42,090 nt of DNA, from assembly GCA_017415775.1 (NCBI GenBank), contig JAFQFC010000052.1, forward strand, positions 1 to 42,090, given 5' to 3'. The notes below the pieces were generated by a model that saw only the letters and a list, made by a program, of their open reading frames with translations, made no database searches and was not told where the DNA came from. The DNA comes from Oscillospiraceae bacterium. GTDB taxonomy: Bacteria > Bacillota > Clostridia > Oscillospirales > Oscillospiraceae. The position numbers and the translations under genes were made by a program. Below, piece after piece: positions 32,311-39,446 of this stretch (within the stretch, counting starts at the first letter, position 1; every line of letters starts with the position of its first letter).

Positions 32311-33476
32311 TTCGCAGCTGCGGTTTTGTGGTGCAGGCGGTACAGCAGGTCGATCTTCCGGGCGTAGAATTGGGGACCACCCATGCTGTAATACGTGCCT
32401 TTGTGGGAAAAGAGCAGCGTCTTGCCGATGAACAGCAGGCTCATGGAGGAAATGTCGTCGTACAGGAACTCTTTGCCGCCGAAGATCATGCGGTCACGGT
32501 AGATGGCTACGCTGTGCGTGCCGTGGTCGACGGTCCGGTATTCCGCCAGAACCTCGTCCAGATGGACGTTGTCCTCACTGAACAGCAGCTCTTTCCGGCT
32601 GCGGCCGGACATGTCCTGCTCAAACTGGGCCACCAGATGATGGTTCCAGTGGTCGATGCGGTGGAAGGGAAGCTCGTTGCCCTGCAGAAAACCGTGTTGG
32701 TCGAAGATACCGCTGAGGCCGCAGCACTTGCAGGTGAAGCGGTCACCCTTGGTCTGCAGCGGATCATAGGTGCCGCATCGGGGACAGAGGATCAGGTAGT
32801 TTTCCAGACCTTCGGCCAGCCCCTCGCCCTGATAGCACAGGGGGTTGGCCTCCTGCACATCGTAGGCGTTTTCGTAGAGGTCGGTGTTGATGCGGTCGGT
32901 GAGCTCCTGCAGCGACATGGCGGCCAGCTGTTGGGAGGAGTAGACGCCCACGATCTCACCCTCCATGGGTCCCACCCGGCGGTGATGCGCCCAGCGGGGA
33001 TCGGTAAAGTAACCGCCTCGGATGCGGTAGGTGATGAGGGCGCATTTGCCCTTCTTCACCAGCTTGGCGGTGGAGGTGGTGATGGGTTTCGTGACGCCGT
33101 CATAGGTGCGGCCGCCCTCGGGATACAGCAGGATGTTGCTGCCGCCCTTGATGCGCCGCAGCATTTCCTTGACGCCGGCCACCTTGCTGCCGCCCATCTG
33201 GGTGGTGATGGGATCCAGGAAAAAGCGGATGGCCTTGCCGTTTTTGCCGCGGAGAATGTGCTCGCCGCAGAGGAAATACATGTGCCGGGGAAAGGCCTGC
33301 GCCACCAGCTGGGTGTCGATCATGGTCAGGTGGTTGGCCATCACCATGTAGGGCTCGTCCATCTCCGGAGCAATGGGGGTCGTATAGTTGTACTTTCGCA
33401 GCGCCAGCTTGTTGTACTGACGTACCAGGAAGTAGGAAAGCTTGTGCAGCGGTTCTCTCTTTCGCATGTGGGTCAC
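32304..33476 (-). CDS. PlsC-like acyltransferase with C-terminal zinc ribbon
   Basis: A 390-residue protein. The N-terminal half is a PlsC-type acyltransferase domain: catalytic HX4D motif in ANHLTMIDTQ (His49, Asp54) and the glycerol-phosphate site YPEGGRTYDG near 117-126. After about residue 230 a four-cysteine zinc ribbon (CPRCG and CKCCG) is followed by a C-terminal part of unknown fold with YRDRMIFGGKEFLYDDISSMSL, which looks like a PH-like strand pattern. The usual PlsC enzyme of about 240 residues lacks these parts. I use the GTG at 33476: a ribosome site (33517-33510) is separated from it by a hairpin. The next ATG, at 33467, has no ribosome site. Confidence 0.8.
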   Translation of the reverse strand: MTHMRKREPLHKLSYFLVRQYNKLALRKYNYTTPIAPEMDEPYMVMANHLTMIDTQLVAQAFPRHMYFLCGEHILRGKNGKAIRFFLDPITTQMGGSKVAGVKEMLRRIKGGSNILLYPEGGRTYDGVTKPITTSTAKLVKKGKCALITYRIRGGYFTDPRWAHHRRVGPMEGEIVGVYSSQQLAAMSLQELTDRINTDLYENAYDVQEANPLCYQGEGLAEGLENYLILCPRCGTYDPLQTKGDRFTCKCCGLSGIFDQHGFLQGNELPFHRIDHWNHHLVAQFEQDMSGRSRKELLFSEDNVHLDEVLAEYRTVDHGTHSVAIYRDRMIFGGKEFLYDDISSMSLLFIGKTLLFSHKGTYYSMGGPQFYARKIDLLYRLHHKTAAAKA

Positions 33477-33517
33477 GAATAGCGGCAGGCCACCGCCACG
33501 CCGCTATGACTCCTTTC
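33477..33517 (-). promoter_or_regulatory. Ribosome binding site with hairpin before the GTG start
   Basis: On the minus strand GAAAGGAG (33517-33510), then two bases, a perfect 8-bp stem ATAGCGGC / GCCGCTAT (33507-33500 with 33486-33479, 13-base loop), two bases, and GTG at 33476. Unfolded, the spacing is 33 bases, far too long; folded, it is about 4 bases plus the stem. The hairpin therefore decides the start and may control translation. Confidence 0.6.
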
Positions 33518-33523
33518 GGAAGA

Positions 33524-33554
33524 ACTATAGGGATATGATAGCACACTATGTCAA
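33524..33554 (-). promoter_or_regulatory. Promoter of the acyltransferase gene
   Basis: Minus-strand TTGACA (33554-33549), 19-base spacer, TATAGT (33529-33524), close upstream of the ribosome site. Confidence 0.5.
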
Positions 33555-33582
33555 AAAACGAAAAAGATTTTTTACCATTGAC

Positions 33583-33616
33583 AAAAAATCCCGGAAGCCC
33601 TAAAGCTTCCGGGATA
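33583..33616 (-). repeat. 34-bp terminator copy 1 (identical to 35859-35892)
   Basis: TCCCGGAAGC pairs with GCTTCCGGGA around CCTAAA-type loop bases, and the minus strand ends in TTTTTT. It ends the acetyltransferase gene (stop at 33622). All 34 bases recur at 35859-35892, 2,276 bases away, in the same orientation. Confidence 0.85.
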
Positions 33617-33621
33617 AGGGG

Positions 33622-34740
33622 TCAAACCTTGAAGTAGATTTTCTTTTTGTCAAGGAAACAGAAAAGGCCGACCAGCAGAACAAAGGCGCCGAGGTCGATG
33701 AGCGGCGTTGTCATATAGGAGGGGAGGTAGCGGCACAGACCGCCCAGGAAAAACTTGCTGGCAGCAGTGAAGTCGAAGATGCGGTGAACAAAATACGCCG
33801 CAATGGAATTGCGTCCCAAAGAGATCAGCCATTTCAAACCAAAGGTGAACTTCCACTTTTCTACGATACAGTAGAATGCAGCGAAAATCATCATGGATAC
33901 GCCGGTAAGCATCAGCACATAAGTGCTGGACCAAAGCTTTTTGTTTACGGGGATGATGCCGCGCAGCAGATAGGCAACAACACACATAGCAAAGCCGACG
34001 CCGATCAGCACAAAAAGACGCTTGTTGTCGCTGTAGCGTTCGTCTGTAATAAATCCGCCTACGATGGCGCCGATCAGTGCCGTAGAGGTGGCGGCTATCG
34101 TGCCGACAATTCCCTCGGGGTCGTACAGAGGGGCGTAGCAGTGTGCGCCAAGCAGTGTGCGATCCAGCCAGCAGCCGAAGTTACCTTCCATTGTCAGGGG
34201 GCTTGCGCCGGCTGCGTCGGGAGCGACCAATACAAGCGACAAGACGCCATATACTGTCAGAATTCCGGCGACCCACAAAATACGTGCGCGCTGCGTGGTG
34301 GTTTTATAGAAGATGATGGATGCAAGCGCCACAGAGCCGCCGATACGGAAAAGAACACTACAGTACCGCAAGTTGGCAAAATCGAAATTGAAAAGGCCGT
34401 TATAAACCATGCCCAGCAAAATCAGCTGCAGCGTGCGGTAAAGCAGTTTTTTTGCCGTCGCTTTTTCCAGCTTGCCGGTGCTTTTTCCGTGCAGCGCCAC
34501 AGACATGCCGGAAATGAATAGCAGCAGAGTAAATGTTTCACCCAAACGAATGCCGTCCCAGGGGGCGTGTGTCCATTGGGTAATGATGAAGTCAGAAAGC
34601 TCCTTCCACGGAAGTAATCCGGCAAAGTCCTTCACCAGAGTTACGCCGCCCACCACAAAGGCCATGGCAAAGCCGCGGACCATGTCCACAGAAAGATAAC
34701 GCTTCTTAGGCGCGGGAACCTGCAAATCGGTATTACTCAT
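33622..34740 (-). CDS. HGSNAT/DUF5009-like transmembrane acetyltransferase
   Basis: A 372-residue protein with about ten to eleven hydrophobic segments. The first begins YLSVDMVRGFAMAFVV; THAPWDGIRLGETFTLLLFISGM follows, in which His58 lines up with the active-site histidine of human HGSNAT ([22 protein letters not shown]-type region). Other family elements are DPEGIVGTIAATSTALIGAIVGG and WLISLGRNSIAAYFVHRI. This family moves an acetyl group from cytosolic acetyl-CoA across the membrane onto an amino sugar outside. AAAGGAG overlaps the stop of the PIG-L gene, 13 bases upstream, so the two are co-translated. GC content is lower than in the neighbours. Confidence 0.8.
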   Translation of the reverse strand: MSNTDLQVPAPKKRYLSVDMVRGFAMAFVVGGVTLVKDFAGLLPWKELSDFIITQWTHAPWDGIRLGETFTLLLFISGMSVALHGKSTGKLEKATAKKLLYRTLQLILLGMVYNGLFNFDFANLRYCSVLFRIGGSVALASIIFYKTTTQRARILWVAGILTVYGVLSLVLVAPDAAGASPLTMEGNFGCWLDRTLLGAHCYAPLYDPEGIVGTIAATSTALIGAIVGGFITDERYSDNKRLFVLIGVGFAMCVVAYLLRGIIPVNKKLWSSTYVLMLTGVSMMIFAAFYCIVEKWKFTFGLKWLISLGRNSIAAYFVHRIFDFTAASKFFLGGLCRYLPSYMTTPLIDLGAFVLLVGLFCFLDKKKIYFKV

Positions 34741-34753
34741 TGTGCTTTCTCCT

Positions 34754-35764
34754 TTAAAAAGGTGTGTGAATTAATGTGACAAGCGTAGTCTCACTTAAAT
34801 GCCGGTCTACCATAGAAAAGAAATCCGGAACAGAGAGGTGTCCTACACTTAAGCGCAGTGCGGAAACGGACGGCGTTGTCTCAATGGCCTGCAGCAGGGA
34901 ACAGTTTTTGCGCTGCATCGTATCAAATAGATCCTGTGCAATCTGCTGCGTAACAGCATCCATATCTTGGCAGCGAACCCCGTATTCTGCAGAGGCCGCT
35001 GCGATATGATCGTAGGCGGATGTGTCCTGCAGCAGGCGAAAATGCGCCTTTTTATAATGGAGCCGTGTGTCATAGAATTCGGACAAGGTAGACGGCTCCA
35101 TTTTCACCATACAGTAAGCAACGTTGTGGTCGGCGAAGCCTGCATCCTGGCTGACATTTTGCAGTGCATAGCCGAGGGTGCGGTGGTCCGAGTGAGGATC
35201 AAAATAATAAGAATAGGTCAAATGTGCGGTAAGCCCTTCTGTACCGCATTTGCTTCGGATAATATTTTCGATGTCACCAAGATGGTTCTCCAGATCGCCG
35301 TCTGGCAGCGAATGAATCTCATAGTGTGCGATCCCCTGTGCATCCAGAGCAGCCAGGAATTCGTTGGTGCGTGCTTTGGAGAACAGTAATCGCTTGGCGG
35401 CACTGAGTTCGTCCTCGGTGAGAGGGGTGTCTGAAAAACATTGCTGTACGCTGTCTACGATAGTGCGTAGAGGTGTTTCGATTTCCGGCATGTTCTGCAC
35501 ATTGGAAGCGGCTCCGTCAGAAAGGAGCACCACGCTTACGTGATCGCTGCCGACTTGCGCCACAGCTGCCTGGATGGTCTGTGCAAAGAAAATCGTTTCA
35601 TCATCCTGGTGCGGAGAATAGAAAACGAAGTGGTCGATGTCATCTGCAAACTGAAATTCATCAAGGACAGAAAGGTCTTCCCGGACATACGGCGGGATAG
35701 AGCCACAGCCAATAATGATGATCAAAACTGTTAGAAGAGACAGAATTTTTTTATTTAAGGTCAA
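34754..35764 (-). CDS. PIG-L family deacetylase, probable lipoprotein
   Basis: A 336-residue protein. With the TTG start at 35764 (AAAGGGGCG 5 bases upstream) the N-terminus is a lipoprotein signal: KK, a hydrophobic stretch and the lipobox IIGC with Cys20. The PIG-L zinc site follows: SPHQDDE (His52, Asp54, Asp55, Glu56; the usual motif is PHPDDE) and the later DPHSDHRTLG with the third histidine ligand. PIG-L enzymes remove acetyl groups from N-acetylglucosamine-type sugars. The open frame to 35845 has no ribosome site. Codons are more AT-rich than around it. It is the first gene of the pair with the acetyltransferase. Confidence 0.8.
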   Translation of the reverse strand: MTLNKKILSLLTVLIIIIGCGSIPPYVREDLSVLDEFQFADDIDHFVFYSPHQDDETIFFAQTIQAAVAQVGSDHVSVVLLSDGAASNVQNMPEIETPLRTIVDSVQQCFSDTPLTEDELSAAKRLLFSKARTNEFLAALDAQGIAHYEIHSLPDGDLENHLGDIENIIRSKCGTEGLTAHLTYSYYFDPHSDHRTLGYALQNVSQDAGFADHNVAYCMVKMEPSTLSEFYDTRLHYKKAHFRLLQDTSAYDHIAAASAEYGVRCQDMDAVTQQIAQDLFDTMQRKNCSLLQAIETTPSVSALRLSVGHLSVPDFFSMVDRHLSETTLVTLIHTPF

Positions 35765-35858
35765 ATAAAGCGCCCCTTTACAGAAAAGAAACTTATACAA
35801 CCATACATTACCATAAGAGAAGAAAAAAAGCAATGCGCACGGCATTTACAAAAGAACA

Positions 35859-35892
35859 AAAAAATCCCGGAAGCCCTAAAGCTTCCGGGATA
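35859..35892 (-). repeat. 34-bp terminator copy 2 (identical to 33583-33616)
   Basis: Same 34 bases as copy 1, with one more A before it. It ends the amidase gene (stop at 35910) and is a normal intrinsic terminator with a T-tract on the minus strand. Confidence 0.85.
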
Positions 35893-35909
35893 GAATCGTT
35901 GGTAAAGTG

Positions 35910-37589
35910 TCAGCGTGCGGAGCGCCGTCTCGTCAGCAGCAGACGGGGGATCATCACAAGAACAACGGCTCCCGCAATGGCGGCCAGCAGAACCAGCTGC
36001 TGCTGGCGGCGAGCCATAGCGGCGACCCGCTGGGCCAATGCATCGATGATAAGCTGCTGGGATTGGCAGCCCTTTTCGTAATCGATCACGGCGCTGGCGT
36101 AGTTGTCCAGCAGGGTGCGGGCCTGCTGTTCGGCGTCAGCGTCGCTGTAATAGGCGGTGGACAGATATCCCACTGCCTCTTCGTAGGCGCCGGCGACAGA
36201 TTCGTAGTTCTCCTCAAAGCCGATGATGGGCTGATAGGGTGAAGTGCTGCGCAGCGCAAAGAGTTCGTGGATGGATTCCGGAGCGCCGTCATAGAGACTG
36301 GGTGCCAGCGTGGTGCGGACCGTCAGGACCAGTGCCTGCTCGAAATCGTAGGCAGCGGCCAGAGCCAGTGCGTCGTCATAGGGGCGGCCCACAAATTCCA
36401 GACCGGAGGGCATACCGTTTTTGTCCGTGCCCATGGGGACAGTGACACCGGGAACGCCGCCGGAGGGGGAGATGAAGTAGCCGTTGCTGTTGCTGCCGGC
36501 AACGGCGGCGCTGTGGGTCAGCACGCCACTGCACACGGTGGGATACACCACCAGATCCAGATCGTTGCGGTTCAGCGCTGCCACAAAGGTGCTGCGATAG
36601 GTGGAAACCACATTGTTGATGCTGCCCAGCGGCAGGGAGACGCGAACGATGGTAGCGCCCTGCTCCTCCAGAACGGACAGAGCGTTGTTGAAGATCTCAC
36701 GGATCTCGCTGCTGCAGCGCCCTACCAGATTGGTCACCACGCCGATCCGCAGGCCGGACAGAGCCTCGGTGGACAGGGTGGCTGTGTAGTCCTTCTCGAA
36801 ATTGTCCATGGCACTGAGAATCAGCGCCGTATCGGATACGGATTTTGCCATGCAGCCTGCCGTGTCACGGGTGACCATCAGGGGCGAGATACCGGTGGCA
36901 GACAGCAGACCCTTGGTGGGACGGATGCCCACCACACCGTTGCCGGAGGATGGCACACGCACAGAGGCGTTGGTGTCCGTGCCTACGCAGATGGGGGCAA
37001 GGGAGGCTGCTGCGGCTACGGCGCTGCCGCCGGAGGAACCGTAAGAAGTGCGGTTCAGGTCGAAGGCGTTGTTGACCCGGCCATAGTCGCTGATGGAGTA
37101 CTGGGCGTGGTTGGCGTCCGTGTCCATGTTGGCTTTGGCCACGATGATGGCGCCGGCCTTCTTCAGTCCTGTCACCACGGGTGCGTCGGTGCGGGCAATG
37201 TTGCCGGCCAGATATTTGTGACCGTTGGTGGTGGCCATGCCGGCCACGTTGATGTTGTCCTTAATAATGGCGGGCAGACCGAAGAGGAGACTGGTCCTGC
37301 CGGATTCACGGTAAATGCGATCGCATTCCCGAGCTTCCTCCAGGGCGGTCTTCGACACGGAGATCAGGCAGTGATACATGTCTGCGTAGGCCTCGATCCG
37401 CTCCAGATACAGCACCATGATCTGCTCGTAGGTCAGATAGCCGTCATCCACGGCCTGCTGCAGGGCGGGAATGTCCATTTCGGTGATGTCCACCACGGCG
37501 AAGGACGGAGCCTCCGTCTGGGCATAGGCGGTGGGACAGAGGGCGGCCAGCAGAACCAGAGCCAGAAGTGTGGATAAAATTCGTTTCAC
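35910..37589 (-). CDS. Membrane-anchored amidase-signature hydrolase
   Basis: A 559-residue amidase-signature enzyme with the Ser-cisSer-Lys triad Lys110 (LPAIIKDNINVAG), Ser185 (SYGSSGGSAV) and Ser209 (GTDTNASVRVPSSG). The spacing of the three equals that in mammalian FAAH. The usual GGS before the nucleophile is NAS here. An N-terminal signal peptide ends near AYAQ (residue 24) and a C-terminal hydrophobic helix (LVLLAAIAGAVVLVMIPRLLL) plus RRRSAR anchors it, so the catalytic domain is outside. Start is GTG at 37589. The substrate is unknown: an extracellular amide or N-acyl compound. Confidence 0.87.
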   Translation of the reverse strand: MKRILSTLLALVLLAALCPTAYAQTEAPSFAVVDITEMDIPALQQAVDDGYLTYEQIMVLYLERIEAYADMYHCLISVSKTALEEARECDRIYRESGRTSLLFGLPAIIKDNINVAGMATTNGHKYLAGNIARTDAPVVTGLKKAGAIIVAKANMDTDANHAQYSISDYGRVNNAFDLNRTSYGSSGGSAVAAAASLAPICVGTDTNASVRVPSSGNGVVGIRPTKGLLSATGISPLMVTRDTAGCMAKSVSDTALILSAMDNFEKDYTATLSTEALSGLRIGVVTNLVGRCSSEIREIFNNALSVLEEQGATIVRVSLPLGSINNVVSTYRSTFVAALNRNDLDLVVYPTVCSGVLTHSAAVAGSNSNGYFISPSGGVPGVTVPMGTDKNGMPSGLEFVGRPYDDALALAAAYDFEQALVLTVRTTLAPSLYDGAPESIHELFALRSTSPYQPIIGFEENYESVAGAYEEAVGYLSTAYYSDADAEQQARTLLDNYASAVIDYEKGCQSQQLIIDALAQRVAAMARRQQQLVLLAAIAGAVVLVMIPRLLLTRRRSAR

Positions 37590-37625
37590 AGGAGCTGCGC
37601 CCCCTTTCCTCGTTGTTCTCCGGCT

Positions 37626-37654
37626 ATTCTACACCAAAAAGCGCAATAGTGCAA
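37626..37654 (-). promoter_or_regulatory. Promoter of the amidase gene
   Basis: Minus-strand TTGCAC (37654-37649), 17-base spacer, TAGAAT (37631-37626), 37 bases before the GTG. Confidence 0.55.
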
Positions 37655-37681
37655 GGCGGCGAAAGTAAACAAAAAACAAAC

Positions 37682-37707
37682 AAAAAAGCCCACCCTTTCG
37701 GGCAGGC
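37682..37707 (-). terminator. Terminator of the tRNA transcript
   Basis: Stem GCC-TG-CCC / GGG-TG-GGC with a GAAA loop and TTTTTT on the minus strand, 10 bases after tRNA-Val. Confidence 0.7.
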
Positions 37708-37716
37708 GTTTTTGCT

Positions 37717-37793
37717 TGGTGGAGACTGCTGGACTCGAACCAGTGACCTCCTGCGTGTGAAGCAGGCGCTCTAACCAGCTGAGCTAAGCCTCC
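37717..37793 (-). tRNA. tRNA-Val (anticodon CAC)
   Basis: A 77-base gene with encoded CCA. Acceptor GGAGGCT / AGTCTCC, D-arm AGCTCAGCTGGTTAGAGC, anticodon stem CCTGC/GCAGG with loop TTCACAC (CAC), T-arm with GGTTCGAGTCC. Confidence 0.93.
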
Positions 37794-37795
37794 AT

Positions 37796-37870
37796 TGGTG
37801 ACCCGTACGGGACTCGAACCCATGTTACAGCCGTGAAAGGGCCGTGTCTTAACCACTTGACCAACGGGCC
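37796..37870 (-). tRNA. tRNA-Glu (anticodon TTC)
   Basis: A 75-base gene with encoded CCA. Acceptor GGCCCGT / ACGGGTC, anticodon stem CGGCC/GGCTG (one G-U pair) with loop CTTTCAC (TTC), T-loop GGTTCGAGTCC. It is two bases from tRNA-Val. Confidence 0.93.
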
Positions 37871-37894
37871 GGAGAAGTGTTCCCTTGAAGGGTA

Positions 37895-37922
37895 CCGGCG
37901 AGATGCTTTCACATCTCGCCGG
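37895..37922. other. Perfect hairpin between tRNA-Met and tRNA-Glu
   Basis: An 11-bp perfect stem CCGGCGAGATG / CATCTCGCCGG with a 6-base loop, in the 55-base spacer between the two tRNA genes. It has no T-tract. It may guide processing of the precursor or reduce read-through to the last two tRNAs. Confidence 0.6.
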
Positions 37923-37925
37923 TGA

Positions 37926-38002
37926 TGGTAGCGGCGACTGGATTCGAACCGGTGACACTGCGGGTATGAACCGCATGCTCTAGCCAACTGAGCTACGCCG
38001 CC
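37926..38002 (-). tRNA. tRNA-Met (anticodon CAT), elongator type
   Basis: A 77-base gene with encoded CCA. Acceptor GGCGGCG / CGCCGCT, anticodon stem TGCGG/CCGCA with loop TTCATAC (CAT), T-loop GGTTCGAATCC. It lacks the three G-C pairs next to the anticodon seen in initiators. A tRNA-Ile2 with a modified C34 cannot be excluded. Confidence 0.88.
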
Positions 38003-38029
38003 ATGTCTTACCTCGACAAGGCAAGAGTT

Positions 38030-38059
38030 ACTATAACATAGCCCTGTGGAATTTGTCAA
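38030..38059 (-). promoter_or_regulatory. Promoter of the tRNA operon
   Basis: Minus-strand TTGACA (38059-38054), 18-base spacer, TATAGT (38035-38030) with TG one base before the -10 box. It starts transcription about 20 bases before tRNA-Met. Confidence 0.75.
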
Positions 38060-38106
38060 CACTTTTTTTGCAAAATTTCAACCTTTTTTCAAGGCGCAAA
38101 AAAGTC

Positions 38107-38134
38107 TTGCATCCCACGGGATTTCCGCTATGAT
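38107..38134 (+). promoter_or_regulatory. Promoter of the EcsC-family gene
   Basis: TTGCAT (38107-38112), 16-base spacer, TATGAT (38129-38134), 33 bases before the ATG. Confidence 0.6.
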
Positions 38135-38166
38135 GTACATAAGAACGACTGGGAAGGAGGGACGCC

Positions 38167-38988
38167 ATGAAATCTGCGGACGAACGCCGGGCAGAGGCCA
38201 TCGGTAAAGAGCTGAAGCTGGTGCTGCAGCAGGAAGAGCGCCGCAAGGCAGCCGCCGCCAAATTAAAGCAGGCCCGCTGGAAGCAGGAGCTGGAGCAGAA
38301 GCTGCCGGAAAAAGTGTATGGCGGACTGGAAAGTGCTTTCAATAAGGCGTTTTCTCTGGTGTTCCGCAAAGGCGGTGCCATTCTGGAGAAGAGCTACCGC
38401 AAAGAGGAAAAGCTGACCGACCACCGGGTGGGCGACTACGTGCTGCGCCATCAGGGCCGCCGACGGGAGCTGCGGCGTATGCGCAATGCGGCTTCCCGCT
38501 CCAACCTGACCAATATGGCCCTCACCACGGTGGAGGGCGTGGGTCTGGGTGCTTTGGGCATCGGTATCCCCGACATTGTGCTGTTTATCACCATGCTGCT
38601 GCGGGGCATTTACGAAACGGCTCTGAGCTACGGCTATCAGTACGACACTCCGGCCGAGCAGATGCTGATTTTGAAAATGATGGCGGCGTCTCTGGTTTCC
38701 GGTGATGAAGGCGAACTGCTGGATAATGAGGTAGACCGCATGCTGGTCAATATGCCTCATGTAATGACCCAGACCCAGGTGGATGAACAGATGGAAAAGA
38801 CGGCTTCCGCCTTTGCGGTGGATATGCTGCTGCTGAAGTTTATTCAGGGCCTGCCGGTGGTGGGCCTGTTGGGCGGTGCGGCCAACCCGGTGTACTACAA
38901 CAAGGTGCTGCGCTATGTGGAGCTGAAATACCGTAAGCGCTATCTCTGGCAGGTGCTGAGACGCCACAAACAACAGAATACGAAATGA
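38167..38988 (+). CDS. EcsC family protein
   Basis: A 273-residue protein. The first ~50 residues are charged and probably a coiled coil (RRAEAIGKELKLVLQQEERRKAAAAKLKQAR). The EcsC domain follows with TTVEGVGLGALGIGIPDIVLFITMLLRGIYETALSYGY, two amphipathic or membrane-touching segments, and the C-terminal PVVGLLGGAANPVYYNKVLRYVELKYRKRYL. The family occurs widely in Firmicutes; its function is not established. AAGGAGG precedes the ATG. It is a single-gene transcript. Confidence 0.83.
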   Translation: MKSADERRAEAIGKELKLVLQQEERRKAAAAKLKQARWKQELEQKLPEKVYGGLESAFNKAFSLVFRKGGAILEKSYRKEEKLTDHRVGDYVLRHQGRRRELRRMRNAASRSNLTNMALTTVEGVGLGALGIGIPDIVLFITMLLRGIYETALSYGYQYDTPAEQMLILKMMAASLVSGDEGELLDNEVDRMLVNMPHVMTQTQVDEQMEKTASAFAVDMLLLKFIQGLPVVGLLGGAANPVYYNKVLRYVELKYRKRYLWQVLRRHKQQNTK

Positions 38989-39024
38989 AAAAACCGCCAA
39001 TAGCCGGACTATTGGCGGTTTTTC
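38988..39024. terminator. Bidirectional terminator
   Basis: Stem AAAACCGCCAATAG / CTATTGGCGGTTTT with a 5-base loop. It serves the EcsC gene and the convergent ABC-LytTR operon; the stop of the DUF3021 gene (39009) lies in the stem. Confidence 0.85.
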
Positions 39025-39446
39025 TGCTGTTCTTTCAGAATTTTGTTGACCTTGGCGGTGCTGCGTTTGGTGGCGACAAATATGACCGCCCAGATCAACA
39101 GAAAGCCGAGGACGAAAATGGCGGAGAACACCAGAAGCGGCCCGACACCCTGCGCCAGCCATCCATTGACGAGAAAGGTGGCAAGATAGGCGATGTACAG
39201 AACACTGCCGTGGAGCAGAATGGCTACCGGCAGGGGCAGCCGCTCCACCTGATAGACGATGTTCATGCCGCCGGCGATAAAGGCCAGCGCAGACAGGGAC
39301 ACGATGCCCAGACAGACCTCCCGGACCGTCAGCGTGTCGATGGTACCGCAGCGCTGCAAAGCGAGGTAAAGCGCCGCCAGCACCAGCGGACCGAAACCGC
39401 AGGCGATGAGGCCGCGGCGGCAAAATTCCAAAATGTGTTGTTTCAT
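39009..39446 (-). CDS. DUF3021 membrane protein
   Basis: A 145-residue protein with four hydrophobic segments and a basic C-terminal tail (ATKRSTAKVNKILKEQQKN). The pattern fits DUF3021 proteins, which nearly always follow a LytTR regulator, as here; some pairs act as a membrane inhibitor and its transcription factor. Its start overlaps the LytTR stop by 4 bases. It is the last gene of an operon with an ABC-2 transporter. Confidence 0.83.
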   Translation of the reverse strand: MKQHILEFCRRGLIACGFGPLVLAALYLALQRCGTIDTLTVREVCLGIVSLSALAFIAGGMNIVYQVERLPLPVAILLHGSVLYIAYLATFLVNGWLAQGVGPLLVFSAIFVLGFLLIWAVIFVATKRSTAKVNKILKEQQKNRQ

